Shown: piece by piece, positions 33,546 through 42,235 of the stretch | Numbering within the stretch: position 1 is the first letter of the stretch | Layout of the letters: each line of letters opens with the position of its first letter | Assembly (NCBI GenBank): GCA_946411385.1 | Contig: CAMKDV010000001.1 | Span: 242,224 to 306,223, forward strand | DNA from: an uncultured Bacteroidales bacterium | Lineage (GTDB): Bacteria > Bacteroidota > Bacteroidia > Bacteroidales > Paludibacteraceae | Length of the DNA stretch: 64,000 nt | Direction: 5' to 3' | Notes under the pieces: generated by a model | Databases searched by the model: none | What the model was told of the DNA's origin: nothing | Seen by the model: only the letters and a program-made list of their open reading frames with translations | Program-made: the position numbers and the translations under genes

Positions 33546-35048
33546 TTAGAACAGGTATCCCATCTTCACGTAGAAGTTCGCCCACTTCGAGTTGTCCTGT
33601 TTGTCGATAGGCATACCCCAGTCAGCACTTAGCACGAAGTTCTCGTTCATACCGATCTTCAGTCCCAGACCTGCCGTCATGTGCGGGCGATAGATATCTT
33701 TCGGGTTGGTGGAGAAATAATCGGAGAAGTTCTCGCCGGCTACGTTGTTTGCATCAAAGCTCTCACGGAGGGTTGTGTACGCGCCATTGGTGTGGAACTT
33801 CACCAGCTCATCCATGTTGTACGGCTGCGTTACGATACCCATATCGAAGAACGGGTTCAGGCCGACGAAGAAATGCTGGCGACCTATATCGAAGTTCACT
33901 ACGCGGAAGCGGAACTCCACATTGGCAAACGCAAAGCCGTTGGCCAATATACGGTTAGCCATCATGCCGCGCACCGAGTTGCCGCCACCCAGTCCCTCGT
34001 AATACACGCGCTGGATGAACAGAGTGTTCATGTAGTTGTTCATGTAGAACGGACTGCGTCCGGCTATATTGTTCTGTATACCCAGCCTGTAAGCAAACGT
34101 GATTCGGTCGATGCCGTTCTTATCCTTGAAGCACGGCACGTAATGGCGGAAAGTGAAGTTGAGCTGCAAGTGGTTGTAGCCGGCAGTAGCCTGCTGACCA
34201 TAGGCGGCATTGAACGCAGCCGAGTAGGTGAAGAACAGGTCGGTATAGATGCCACGGTTAGGTCCCTGACGCTTGTCGCGCGTGTCGAAAGTGATACCTC
34301 CGCGCAGGTACGGATGCCAGCCGCCTTTCATCTCATCGGCGCCTATCAGTCCCCAGGTCTTGTATTTGTCGTAGAGGCCCTGTACACTCGGGTCAAGGGG
34401 CTTTTGCGCATAACGCTCCTGAGTAGGGTCAAACTCTTTCTTGCCGTTCAGCATCTTGATGTCACAATCGTCGATGATATATCCCAATACGCCCAGACCG
34501 GCGTTCCATTTCAGGTCTTTGTATATCGTGCCTTCTATGTCGCCCGCTACGCGGATAAGATCTCTTTTGTACTTGTAGAACACACGCGACTGGTATTCTT
34601 CCGGATTCTTCATCTTCTCCGTCTTCTTGTTCCATGTGCACCACGTAGGCTGGTAGTACGACTCATAGCCGTTAAATCCGTAGAAGTCGCACATAGCGTC
34701 AGGCAGGTAGGTGGCATCCAGCGTCAGGCGATGCCCGGGGATGAGGTACTTCGAATCGTAGTTGAAGCGGAAGATGCCGTGATGCTTAGTGGTGTAGGCT
34801 GCCTCGAAATACAGCGAGTGGATATATTCGGGGTATTGGCTGCCGTCGCCGTAATAGTACACGTTGGTCAGCACACCGCCCTGAAAACCATAATCGGCGT
34901 CATAAGCTATCGACGGCAGTATGCCGAAGTTCCAGCCCGTCTTGATCTTTCTTCCCAGCGAATCCACCTCTTGCGGCTTGGGTTGCTTTTTGGCAAAAAT
35001 AGCCAGTGGCATCAATACTGCTAATGCAACAATAATTATCTTTTTCAT
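33546..35048 (-). CDS. BamA/TamA-like outer-membrane barrel protein without POTRA domains
   Basis: A 500-residue protein with a signal peptide (MKKIIIVALAVLMPLAIFA) and a predicted 16-strand-type barrel. It carries the Omp85-type element GGGNSVRGM near residue 360 and ends in the aromatic YVKMGYLF typical of outer-membrane insertion signals. It is too short to hold POTRA repeats, so it is a peripheral member of the surface-antigen/BamA family, not BamA itself. The start at 35048 fits the signal peptide. A hairpin/heptamer region separates it from the upstream DUF819 gene. Confidence 0.8.
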   Translation of the reverse strand: MKKIIIVALAVLMPLAIFAKKQPKPQEVDSLGRKIKTGWNFGILPSIAYDADYGFQGGVLTNVYYYGDGSQYPEYIHSLYFEAAYTTKHHGIFRFNYDSKYLIPGHRLTLDATYLPDAMCDFYGFNGYESYYQPTWCTWNKKTEKMKNPEEYQSRVFYKYKRDLIRVAGDIEGTIYKDLKWNAGLGVLGYIIDDCDIKMLNGKKEFDPTQERYAQKPLDPSVQGLYDKYKTWGLIGADEMKGGWHPYLRGGITFDTRDKRQGPNRGIYTDLFFTYSAAFNAAYGQQATAGYNHLQLNFTFRHYVPCFKDKNGIDRITFAYRLGIQNNIAGRSPFYMNNYMNTLFIQRVYYEGLGGGNSVRGMMANRILANGFAFANVEFRFRVVNFDIGRQHFFVGLNPFFDMGIVTQPYNMDELVKFHTNGAYTTLRESFDANNVAGENFSDYFSTNPKDIYRPHMTAGLGLKIGMNENFVLSADWGMPIDKQDNSKWANFYVKMGYLF

Positions 35049-35055
35049 TATGAGT

Positions 35056-35127
35056 AACTGTTTAACGTTTCGATGCAATCGAAACCATTTTAACTGTTTA
35101 ACATTTTAACGTTTCGCACAGCGGAAC
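35056..35127. repeat. Heptamer array flanked by small hairpins (TTTAAC/GTTTCG type)
   Basis: Units of the GTTTAAC type run at ~35089-35117. A perfect 8-bp hairpin (GTTTCGAT-GCA-ATCGAAAC) lies at 35067-35085 and a 7-bp one (GTTTCGC-ACA-GCGGAAC) at 35111-35127. The region lies in the spacer between the DUF819 and BamA-like genes. The same kind of hairpin occurs in the cmk-ispH spacer at 52408-52453. Confidence 0.65.
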
Positions 35128-35129
35128 TA

Positions 35130-36302
35130 TTATGGTAAGATAAGCGCTATCGCCACACCCAGATACGTTCCCACGGCGTAGCCTACCAATCCGATCACGA
35201 TACCCGAGATCAGCACTTTCTTATTCTTCATGGCTCCTACTACCGGCGGCACGAAAGGCGGCGAGCAGAGCAGCGCTATCTGGCTCACGCAGAATAGGTC
35301 GCCGCTGACATGCATAATTCGGCACAACAACAGGTGAAGTCCGGCTGCCACAATCATCACCCACGCCACAAACATGCCGATCATCAGCGATCCGCCGTTC
35401 ACGCTGTGGATATCGAACAGCGATGCCACAATCACGGAGAAGATCAATATGAAGAACATTCCCAACTCAAACGTCTTGGGCAGTTCGCGTACTTTCTTGA
35501 AGAACGATGCGATGATCGACAGCGTGGTGATGGTCAGGATTACCACCAGTTCGTTCAGCGTGCCGGTAATCAGCAGCGCCAAGCCTGCGCCTATGGCCAG
35601 GAACAATACGCTCAGTCCCAACCCGGCGAACATCCCGCCTACGTTCTTCTTGTCGAACATCCCGCGGTAGTTCTCTATATCTTTGGTCTCCACATTCTCG
35701 TCCGTACGGCCTTTGCGCGTCACGTCCTCGTAGGGTAGGATCTTGCGGAAAACCTTGTATCCGCCGCCTATGATGAAGAAGATGTACGGCGTAGTCAGCA
35801 CCATCTCAAATGCCAGAACGATAGCCATGACGGTCTTATCCACGCCCAGCGATGCGCCTAAGGCATTGAAGTTCATTGTTCCGCCGGTATAGATACCCGT
35901 CATCATGGCTGCTACCTTGTTGAACTCCGGAACGTCGGGCGTGTGGAAGATGTAGTAGCCGCTTATCACCGCCACCAGCACGGCGCCAATGCCGCCTACC
36001 AACGACCATAGCGTCTTCGGCAGCGCTTTCGTCCATAGTTTGAAATCGCAGTTGAACAGCATCAACGGAATAGCCAGCGGTACTGCTACCGACATGATTG
36101 TCGACTGCAGTTTGCCGAAACTGATCGCAGCCTCTGTGCCTGCTTCGAAATGTACCAGACCCGTCAGGGCAAAGATGATGCCCACGGCGTACGCTGCTAC
36201 CACCGTGCCGATCTTCTGCATCCAAGTCCAACGCTTGAAGCACTCGATGATGATCACCGGCACCAGGATGTACAGCGCAATGAGTATATATGCTCGTATC
36301 AT
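35130..36302 (-). CDS. DUF819 family membrane protein
   Basis: A 390-residue integral membrane protein with about ten hydrophobic helices, starting MIRAYILIALYILVPVIIIE. The family (DUF819) resembles small-molecule transporters, and its substrate is unknown. Recognisable parts are the repeated Gly-rich turns (TGIYTGGTMNFNALGASLGV) and FFIIGGGYKVF. The start at 36302 is chosen because the stretch upstream is coding for the acyltransferase in another frame. It follows the plsC-like stop by 8 nt. Confidence 0.85.
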   Translation of the reverse strand: MIRAYILIALYILVPVIIIECFKRWTWMQKIGTVVAAYAVGIIFALTGLVHFEAGTEAAISFGKLQSTIMSVAVPLAIPLMLFNCDFKLWTKALPKTLWSLVGGIGAVLVAVISGYYIFHTPDVPEFNKVAAMMTGIYTGGTMNFNALGASLGVDKTVMAIVLAFEMVLTTPYIFFIIGGGYKVFRKILPYEDVTRKGRTDENVETKDIENYRGMFDKKNVGGMFAGLGLSVLFLAIGAGLALLITGTLNELVVILTITTLSIIASFFKKVRELPKTFELGMFFILIFSVIVASLFDIHSVNGGSLMIGMFVAWVMIVAAGLHLLLCRIMHVSGDLFCVSQIALLCSPPFVPPVVGAMKNKKVLISGIVIGLVGYAVGTYLGVAIALILP

Positions 36303-36310
36303 GTTATGAA

Positions 36311-37345
36311 TTATTTGGTTTCTTTCAATTGCCGTGCCTGATAGACATATTCCTGTAGGAACATCCAGAACGGCAGCGTAACAAACACGCTCAGCGGTAT
36401 GATCAGCAACTGCCAAACATATTGCACGGAGTTGTGGAAAGCCGGATCCTTGATTTTCCAGCGGATAAGCAGCCACATGCCCCACAGCGGTATCGTCAAT
36501 GCCGCGCTGATGAGGAACAGTGGCGATAGCAGTACCAGGATGACCAGCAGCAGCCATTTGGGCAAGCGATGCTTGGGGAACTTGTTGAACGGCGCCGGAG
36601 GATTGGCCTGAAGTTTGGCAAGATTCTCCTCGTAATGTTCGTCATCCGGCACCCACAGTATCTGCTCTCTCATCCGTTGTGTCAGCTCTTCGCGCAGAGC
36701 CAATATAAGTTGCGGACGATTGACCTCCTCACCCTCTTGGGTATGCTGCGCTGTATATTCCTTGACGAACTCCGTCACGTTGATTGGCTTGCCGATGTTT
36801 ACGGTAAGGCTGTTCCAGAGGTGGAAATAGTCGCCGTACTCCAGTCCTACCGGCACGATATAGATGGGTTTCTCCTTGCCAAACTCATCGTTGGCGCGCA
36901 GGGCTATACGGAAGATACCTTTGCCCAGCGGCAAGAGTGAGTGCATTGGGCGATGTTTGCCTTCGGGTAGGATGCAGAACGGCACGCCGTCATGTAGCGT
37001 ATCGATAGCTTTATCTTCCGTATCATCATTGTGAAGCACCTCGCTTGCCCCATCGCGCATCCGGCGCATTGGCATGATTTTCAGCCATCTTAGAATCTTT
37101 GCCTGCTTGGGGTCGCGGAAGATATCTGCGCGGGCAACAAACACTTTTTGCCGCTGGTCGATACCTAAAATAGCCATCGCGTCACACAGACAATTGGTGT
37201 GATTCGGAGCAAAAATCACCGATCCGTCTGTAGGGATATTCTCGCGGCCAACGTAGCGCATCTCGCGATACGAACGCCGGAACATCCAGTCCACATACGG
37301 GCGGAGGAAGGTATATAGTTTGTTCTTGTCTTGTATTTTGGCCAT
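36311..37345 (-). CDS. PlsC-type 1-acyl-glycerol-3-phosphate acyltransferase
   Basis: A 344-residue membrane acyltransferase. The catalytic NH(x4)D motif is in FAPNHTNCLCDAMAI, and the substrate motif in ILPEGKHRPMHSLLPLGKG. A C-terminal pair of membrane segments follows (about 265-330). It would add the second acyl chain to lysophosphatidate in phospholipid synthesis. It is longer than typical PlsC (about 240 residues) because of the C-terminal extension. A reverse promoter at 37416-37447 lies upstream. Confidence 0.85.
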   Translation of the reverse strand: MAKIQDKNKLYTFLRPYVDWMFRRSYREMRYVGRENIPTDGSVIFAPNHTNCLCDAMAILGIDQRQKVFVARADIFRDPKQAKILRWLKIMPMRRMRDGASEVLHNDDTEDKAIDTLHDGVPFCILPEGKHRPMHSLLPLGKGIFRIALRANDEFGKEKPIYIVPVGLEYGDYFHLWNSLTVNIGKPINVTEFVKEYTAQHTQEGEEVNRPQLILALREELTQRMREQILWVPDDEHYEENLAKLQANPPAPFNKFPKHRLPKWLLLVILVLLSPLFLISAALTIPLWGMWLLIRWKIKDPAFHNSVQYVWQLLIIPLSVFVTLPFWMFLQEYVYQARQLKETK

Positions 37346-37415
37346 AGTGTTGGTGCGCGTCGGTTATTCGCGGTTAGCAAGCCTTCATTCGTTCCCGACG
37401 CAAAACAACGAGATG

Positions 37416-37447
37416 CAAAGTTACAATTTTTTTTCCGAATTTGCAAG
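37416..37447 (-). promoter_or_regulatory. Promoter for the plsC-DUF819 run
   Basis: Reverse-strand CTTG at 37444-37447 and TAACTTTG at 37416-37423 with 20 nt between, ~71 nt upstream of the gene start at 37345. Confidence 0.65.
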
Positions 37448-37545
37448 TTTTTCCGCCATTTGCCTACAAATTTCGTCGAAATGTTTTCTACAATTTGCAT
37501 CTATTGCACATAATAATGAGCATTTTGCATTATTATTCATAAAAA

Positions 37546-37577
37546 TTTGCAAATTCAGAATATTTTTTTTATCTTTG
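37546..37577 (+). promoter_or_regulatory. Promoter for tig
   Basis: TTTG at 37546-37549 and TATCTTTG at 37570-37577, 20 nt apart, ~40 nt before the ATG at 37618. Confidence 0.8.
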
Positions 37578-37617
37578 TAGGCTTTTTATGCGCAAGAATT
37601 AAAACACAACATATATT

Positions 37618-38955
37618 ATGCAAATCAACCATTCAGAAATCAAAGACCTCACATCGGTCATCACGCTTACTTTGGAAGCAGCCGACTATGAGGAAGCAGT
37701 AACCAAACAACTGCGTCAAATCCGTCAGAAGGCGGACATCCCGGGTTTCCGCAAAGGCATGGTGCCCCTGGGTATGGTGAAAAAGATGTACGGCAAAAGC
37801 GTTCTGGCTGACGTGCTGAACAATACGATTGCCGAGCAGATCAACAAGTACATCGAGGAGCAGAAACTGCATATCCTGGGTGATCCGCTGCCCAACGACG
37901 AACTGACGCCGGCAATGGATCTGGATAACGAGACGACCTTCACGTTCGCTTTCGATATCGCCGTGGCTCCTGAGTTCGACGCCAAGCTTACGGCTCGCAA
38001 CAAACTTACATCGTACACCATCAGCGTGAGCGACGAGATGGTTACCAACCAGGTTAATTCCTATGCAGAGCGTTTCGGCGACTATGTGGATGCCGACGAG
38101 GCCCAGGAAGGTGACGTCATCCGCGGTACGCTCACCGAGCAGAAAGAGAACGGCATCGTAAAGGAGAACGCTATCCTCAACCCGCAATACATGGCTGACA
38201 AGGATCAGGCTGCGCTGTTCAAGGGGGCAAAGAAAGGTGATGTAATCACCTTCAACCCCATGAAGGCTTTCCAGAACGAGACCGAAGTATCTTCGCTGCT
38301 CGATATCAAGAAAGACGAAGCCAAAGAGCTGAACTCCGATTTCACCCTGACCGTCACCACCATCACGCGTCACCAGGCTGCTAAGATCGATGGCGAACTG
38401 TTTGCCAAAGTGTATGGCGCCGACACCCCGAAAGACGAGGCTGAGTTCCGCGCTCGCGTGAAAGCCGAGATCGAGGCAAACATGGCTGAGGATACAAAGT
38501 ATAAGTTCGGTTTGGACGCCAAAGCCGCTATCCTCAAGAAGGTTGGCGAGTTCGCTCTGCCCGAAGCCTTCCTCAAGCGCTGGGTGGCTGCTACCAATAA
38601 GGATATGAAGCCCGAAGATCTTGACCGCGACTTCCCGAAGATGATTGAGCAACTGCGTTGGCAGCTCGCCAAAGACCAGCTCATGAAAGAATATGGCGTC
38701 AAGGTGGAGAAAGAGGACGTTGACGCGTATGCCAAAGAGGTGGCACGCATGCAGTTTATGCAGTACGGCATGATGCACGTCGAGGACCAGTACCTCACTT
38801 CGTTTGCCGAGAATATCCTCAAGGACGAGAACCAACTCCGTGGCATCATCGAGCGCGTGGCAGAGAACAAGATCTACGACCATCTGCGTACCGTAGCCAA
38901 GATCGAGGAGAAAACCGTCTCCTACGAGGATTTTGCCAAACTGATGCGCGAATAA
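37618..38955 (+). CDS. tig: Trigger factor
   Basis: A 445-residue ribosome-bound chaperone that shields emerging polypeptides. The ribosome-binding N-terminal domain contains the signature region IPGFRKGMVPLGMVKKMYGK. A degenerate FKBP-like middle domain and a long helical C-terminal domain follow. Length is normal for Bacteroidota. It has its own promoter and is followed 23 nt later by aroB. The antisense strand is also open over nearly the whole gene, a consequence of codon use. Confidence 0.95.
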   Translation: MQINHSEIKDLTSVITLTLEAADYEEAVTKQLRQIRQKADIPGFRKGMVPLGMVKKMYGKSVLADVLNNTIAEQINKYIEEQKLHILGDPLPNDELTPAMDLDNETTFTFAFDIAVAPEFDAKLTARNKLTSYTISVSDEMVTNQVNSYAERFGDYVDADEAQEGDVIRGTLTEQKENGIVKENAILNPQYMADKDQAALFKGAKKGDVITFNPMKAFQNETEVSSLLDIKKDEAKELNSDFTLTVTTITRHQAAKIDGELFAKVYGADTPKDEAEFRARVKAEIEANMAEDTKYKFGLDAKAAILKKVGEFALPEAFLKRWVAATNKDMKPEDLDRDFPKMIEQLRWQLAKDQLMKEYGVKVEKEDVDAYAKEVARMQFMQYGMMHVEDQYLTSFAENILKDENQLRGIIERVAENKIYDHLRTVAKIEEKTVSYEDFAKLMRE

Positions 38956-38978
38956 TCGATTGACCATCGTGTGCTTGA

Positions 38979-40010
38979 ATGATTAATCTCTCGTCATACG
39001 ACCGCGTCTTTCTTCTTACCGACGAGCAGGCAGCTCAGTGCTGTCTGCCCGTCTTGTTATCGCAGTTAGGGCAGCCCGACTTGGCTGCCACGCTTGTGTT
39101 GCCTGCCGGCGAGCAGCATAAGAATATCCAATCCGTTCAGCAGATCTGGGATTGGCTGTTTGCCCAACAGGCTACGCGTAAAAGTCTGCTCATCAATCTC
39201 GGCGGCGGAGTGATATGCGATATGGGCGGTTTTGCTGCCGCCACCTATATGCGCGGGATGCCGTTCCTCAATGTTCCTACCACCTTGCTGGCGATGGTGG
39301 ATGCCGGAGCCGGAGGCAAGACCGGTATCGATTATGGTTCGCCGATGGTCAAGAACGGCATTGGCGCTTTTGCCGAACCCGTCGAGACGCTTCTCTTGCC
39401 CGCTTTCTTGCAGACCTTACCGGCTGAACAACTCCTTTCCGGCTATGCCGAGATGCTCAAACATGCTTTGCTGGACAGCCCGGAAGCCTACGCTGCTTTC
39501 ATGAGCCATGACCTGCGTGACACGCAGTCGGAAAGTTTTGCACAGTTGCTGCGAGCCTCTGTGGCGTTCAAAGAGCGCATCGTCAGCCAGGACCTGCACG
39601 ACAACGGCATCCGTCAGATCCTCAACCTCGGCCACACCATCGGCCACGCCATCGAAGCATTGGGGCTATCCAAATGGCAAAATGGTAAATGGCAAAATGG
39701 TAAATGCCTTCATGGTTACTGCGTGATGTTCGGCATGGTGGCAGAAACCTATCTCTCCCACGCCCTTTGCGGTCTGCCCGCAGAGGTCGTGTCTGCTCTC
39801 AGCCGCTTCATGCTTGAGAACTACGGCGCTGCTCCTATCACTTGCAGCGATCATGATGCACTCATCAGCCTCATGCTCCATGACAAGAAAAACCGCGAAC
39901 AAGGCGCTATCGTTTGCACCTTGCTCCAGGATATCGGTTCCCCCTGCATCGGCCAAACCGTCACCCCCGCCCAACTCCGCGAAGCCCTGGAATACCTCTG
40001 TTCCCTGTAA
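38979..40010 (+). CDS. aroB: 3-dehydroquinate synthase
   Basis: A 343-residue shikimate-pathway enzyme that turns DAHP into 3-dehydroquinate. The NAD/metal-binding core is seen in NLGGGVICDMGGFAAATYMR, VPTTLLAMVDAGAGGKTGID, and NLGHTIGHAIEA with its metal-binding His. Between the last motif and the GHG-like metal-binding His (here CLHGYCVMFGM) lies an extra KWQNGKWQNGK segment coded by a 15-bp tandem repeat; normal enzymes have only a few residues there. The gene follows tig closely. Confidence 0.93.
   Translation: MINLSSYDRVFLLTDEQAAQCCLPVLLSQLGQPDLAATLVLPAGEQHKNIQSVQQIWDWLFAQQATRKSLLINLGGGVICDMGGFAAATYMRGMPFLNVPTTLLAMVDAGAGGKTGIDYGSPMVKNGIGAFAEPVETLLLPAFLQTLPAEQLLSGYAEMLKHALLDSPEAYAAFMSHDLRDTQSESFAQLLRASVAFKERIVSQDLHDNGIRQILNLGHTIGHAIEALGLSKWQNGKWQNGKCLHGYCVMFGMVAETYLSHALCGLPAEVVSALSRFMLENYGAAPITCSDHDALISLMLHDKKNREQGAIVCTLLQDIGSPCIGQTVTPAQLREALEYLCSL
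39672..39708. repeat. 15-bp tandem repeat inside aroB
   Basis: AAATGGCAAAATGGT occurs at 39672-39686 and 39687-39701, with a partial third (AAATGCC). Each 15-bp unit is a 7+8-bp step of AAATGG type. It encodes the repeated WQNGK and lies next to a metal-binding His. Confidence 0.85.
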
Positions 40011-40150
40011 TCCTTTTTGGACAAATAATGTCCAGGTAGTATTATATACTTTGTATATAATACAGAAATACAAATCGTTAGTGATTCGTTGTATATTGGT
40101 TGTATATTTGTTGATTATTACCGGAGGCAACACTCACTCGGAAAGGAGTA

Positions 40151-40166
40151 TGGCATAGTTTTTGTG
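40151..40166 (+). promoter_or_regulatory. Possible sigma-54-like promoter before the VDCFED-repeat gene
   Basis: TGGCATAGTTTTTGT: GG at 40152-40153 and GT (consensus GC) at 40164-40165, with the 10-nt gap typical of -24/-12 promoters. Start would be near 40176, ~25 nt before the ATG. A very similar element lies before the gene at 44217. The other 40011-40200 sequence shows nothing I can name. Confidence 0.3.
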
Positions 40167-40200
40167 CTGTTATCACAAACCCTCAAAAATCAATAGCCTT

Positions 40201-40542
40201 ATGAAACGCCTGTTTGCTATCCTTTTCTGTACTGCCTTGACGCTCAGCGCGATGGCAGGCGACGATGTGAAAATCAACAAAGAGAACTGCACCGTGACCA
40301 AAGACGGCAAGACCTACAAACTGTACGGCAAATGGAAAGTTGTTGACTGTTTCGAAGATATCAAAGTGAAGATCGTTGATTGTTTCGAAGATGTGGACAT
40401 CAAGATTGTCGATTGCTTTGAAGACTCGTGCGGCAAAGTGCGCTTTGTGGACTCGTTCGAAGAAGTGAAAGTGAAGTTCGTGGACTCGTTTGAGGACATC
40501 AAAGTGAAGTTTGTCGACCACTTTGAAGGGGTGAAAAAGTAG
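40201..40542 (+). CDS. Small exported protein with six 11-residue repeats
   Basis: A 113-residue protein with signal peptide MKRLFAILFCTALTLSAMA. After a short linker it consists of about six tandem units of the form V(V/D)(D)CFEDIKVK: VVDCFEDIKVK, IVDCFEDVDIK, IVDCFEDSCGK, then FVDSFEEVKVK, FVDSFEDIKVK and FVDHFEGVKK. Alternating hydrophobic and charged residues suggest repeated beta strands. Small Bacteroidota exported proteins of a different repeat sequence but similar length and layout exist; no function is known. The ATG at 40201 is preferred over an upstream in-frame codon because it directly precedes the signal peptide. Confidence 0.75.
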   Translation: MKRLFAILFCTALTLSAMAGDDVKINKENCTVTKDGKTYKLYGKWKVVDCFEDIKVKIVDCFEDVDIKIVDCFEDSCGKVRFVDSFEEVKVKFVDSFEDIKVKFVDHFEGVKK

Positions 40543-40626
40543 CCATATTTGCAGATTTCCACACGCCCAAACAACGATTAAGCAGATTATCAGCAGCTAA
40601 CACAAAAGCAAAAATCCACAAAAAAA

Positions 40627-40658
40627 TTTGCAAATTCGAAAAAAAAGCAGTACCTTTG
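40627..40658 (+). promoter_or_regulatory. Promoter for the second TPR/HTH gene
   Basis: TTTG at 40627-40630 and TACCTTTG at 40651-40658, 20 nt apart. The transcript should begin near 40665, which favours the ATG at 40697. Confidence 0.8.
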
Positions 40659-40696
40659 CAGTCGAAAACTGCAAACAAGCAAACGAACCCTGCACC

Positions 40697-42223
40697 ATGA
40701 TGCATATTCGGCGCCACATACTGCTTTCTCTCACTTGCCTCGGATTATTTCTGAGCACTGCATCGTGCCGCCCTGTTCATCATGCCCGCGAGACTCTTGC
40801 CACCGCCGACAGTCTGCTGCAAACGGGCTGTGCGTACGACGACAGTCTGGCTCTTGCCACTACGGTAGAAACGCTTCGTCCGCTACGGCTGCTGATGCAC
40901 AACGATTATGCCCGCGCATGTTTCTTCTACGGCAGATACCTGCGCCTGAGCGATAGATACTCGCTCGCCATGCAATACCTGCTTGAGGCGCATCACACAC
41001 GCACGAACGAGCACGTCATCCTCGGGCGCACGTACAGTAATATGGCATATATATGCCGCCTGGAAGGCAACTACCCGCTCGCGCACGACATATACGCTCT
41101 TTCCGCAGAACAGTTCCTCCTTGCTGCCGATAGCCTGCGCTACCGCAACGCTCTGGTCAACACCGCATACGCCCTTGCCGAACAAGGCGATACTGCTGCC
41201 GTCCACGTCTTGCTGCAACAGGCAGCTCAGGCATCGTGTACATCGACGGTTTCACCGATGATTTTGGAGACCTACGCCGAGGCCTATATGCGTGCCGGCA
41301 ACTATCCGCAAGCCGTGCTGTACATCGGGCAGATGGATCCTACCGCCGCAGCCACGCCATCCGTCAGGATGATCAAGGCGCAATGCTTCTCTCTCATGCA
41401 GCAATACGACTCGGCTACCTATTATGCGCGTGAGGTGCTCCGCCTCACCGGTCATCCGTTCCTCCGCGCTAACGCCCTGTATATCCTCACCCAGCAAGAC
41501 CCCGAAGCCCGGCTGGAAGAAGTGCGTCTGGCCGCAGCCGAAAGAGCCACTATCCTGACGTATATGGCCGACAAACAAGGCGACCTGGCACATGCAGTCG
41601 AACTGCTGCAGCAAGACCTGAATGCGCCCCGTTGGGCATGGAGTAACGCTCTGCTGCCTGCCGCCATCGTCCTATTGTTGCTGGCATTGCTCATCAGTAT
41701 CCGCCTGCGACGCAAGCATCGTCACGCCCTGGAGCAGATAGCTTCCGAGCGCAAAAAAGCCGATGCTATCGTCATGGAGCGCGAGGCACAACATGCCGAA
41801 CTGCAACAGCAACTGACGGCACGAAGGCAACAAATCTTGCACGAAGTCAACGGGAATATTGCAGCCTTGCAACATGCCTCCAACTGGCAACAGTCGCTCG
41901 GCTGGAACAACTACGAACAGCTCTGCATCAACGTCAACAAGCAGTTTTTCTTCCTTGCCGACAAACTCAAGGCTACTGAGGTACTTAACGAGAAAGAGAT
42001 ACGTCTGTGCATCCTCGTTTTCCTCGATGGGTTCGATAGCCGGCAGATGGCAGATATACTCTGCTACGCCGAGAGCGGCATTCGTAACTACAAGTCGCAC
42101 ACCGCCAACAAACTTGGTACCGACTCCCGACACCTGCGCCAATATCTGTTCTGCCTCGTGCTGGGCGAAACAAGTGCACAAACAACTGACAACAACACAA
42201 AACCCATAGTAAGAAACCAATAA
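40697..42223 (+). CDS. Membrane-bound TPR sensor with HTH-like tail (paralogue of the 13585 gene)
   Basis: A 508-residue protein: lipobox STASC (about residue 24), TPR-like helices (about 30-310), a membrane segment (ALLPAAIVLLLLALLISIRL) followed by RRKHR, a coiled coil, and a C-terminal HTH-like part containing VLNEKEIRLCILVFLDGFDS and SGIRNYKSHTANKLGTDSR. It shares the order lipobox-TPR-membrane helix-coiled coil-HTH and the LNEKE(I/V)(R/Q)LC motif with the protein at 13585-15255. A start at 40697 is chosen from the promoter position. Probably a one-component envelope sensor that acts on DNA; target unknown. The serpin gene follows 12 nt later. Confidence 0.75.
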   Translation: MMHIRRHILLSLTCLGLFLSTASCRPVHHARETLATADSLLQTGCAYDDSLALATTVETLRPLRLLMHNDYARACFFYGRYLRLSDRYSLAMQYLLEAHHTRTNEHVILGRTYSNMAYICRLEGNYPLAHDIYALSAEQFLLAADSLRYRNALVNTAYALAEQGDTAAVHVLLQQAAQASCTSTVSPMILETYAEAYMRAGNYPQAVLYIGQMDPTAAATPSVRMIKAQCFSLMQQYDSATYYAREVLRLTGHPFLRANALYILTQQDPEARLEEVRLAAAERATILTYMADKQGDLAHAVELLQQDLNAPRWAWSNALLPAAIVLLLLALLISIRLRRKHRHALEQIASERKKADAIVMEREAQHAELQQQLTARRQQILHEVNGNIAALQHASNWQQSLGWNNYEQLCINVNKQFFFLADKLKATEVLNEKEIRLCILVFLDGFDSRQMADILCYAESGIRNYKSHTANKLGTDSRHLRQYLFCLVLGETSAQTTDNNTKPIVRNQ

Positions 42224-42235
42224 TAATCATGTGAT

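Noticed and set aside
33681..35024. A 447-codon frame antisense to the BamA-like gene
   Set aside because: Composition artefact without signal peptide or known domain.
37633..38967. A 444-codon open frame antisense to trigger factor
   Set aside because: Trigger factor on the forward strand is beyond doubt and the antisense frame has no family features. Codon use in GC-rich genes often leaves the opposite strand open.
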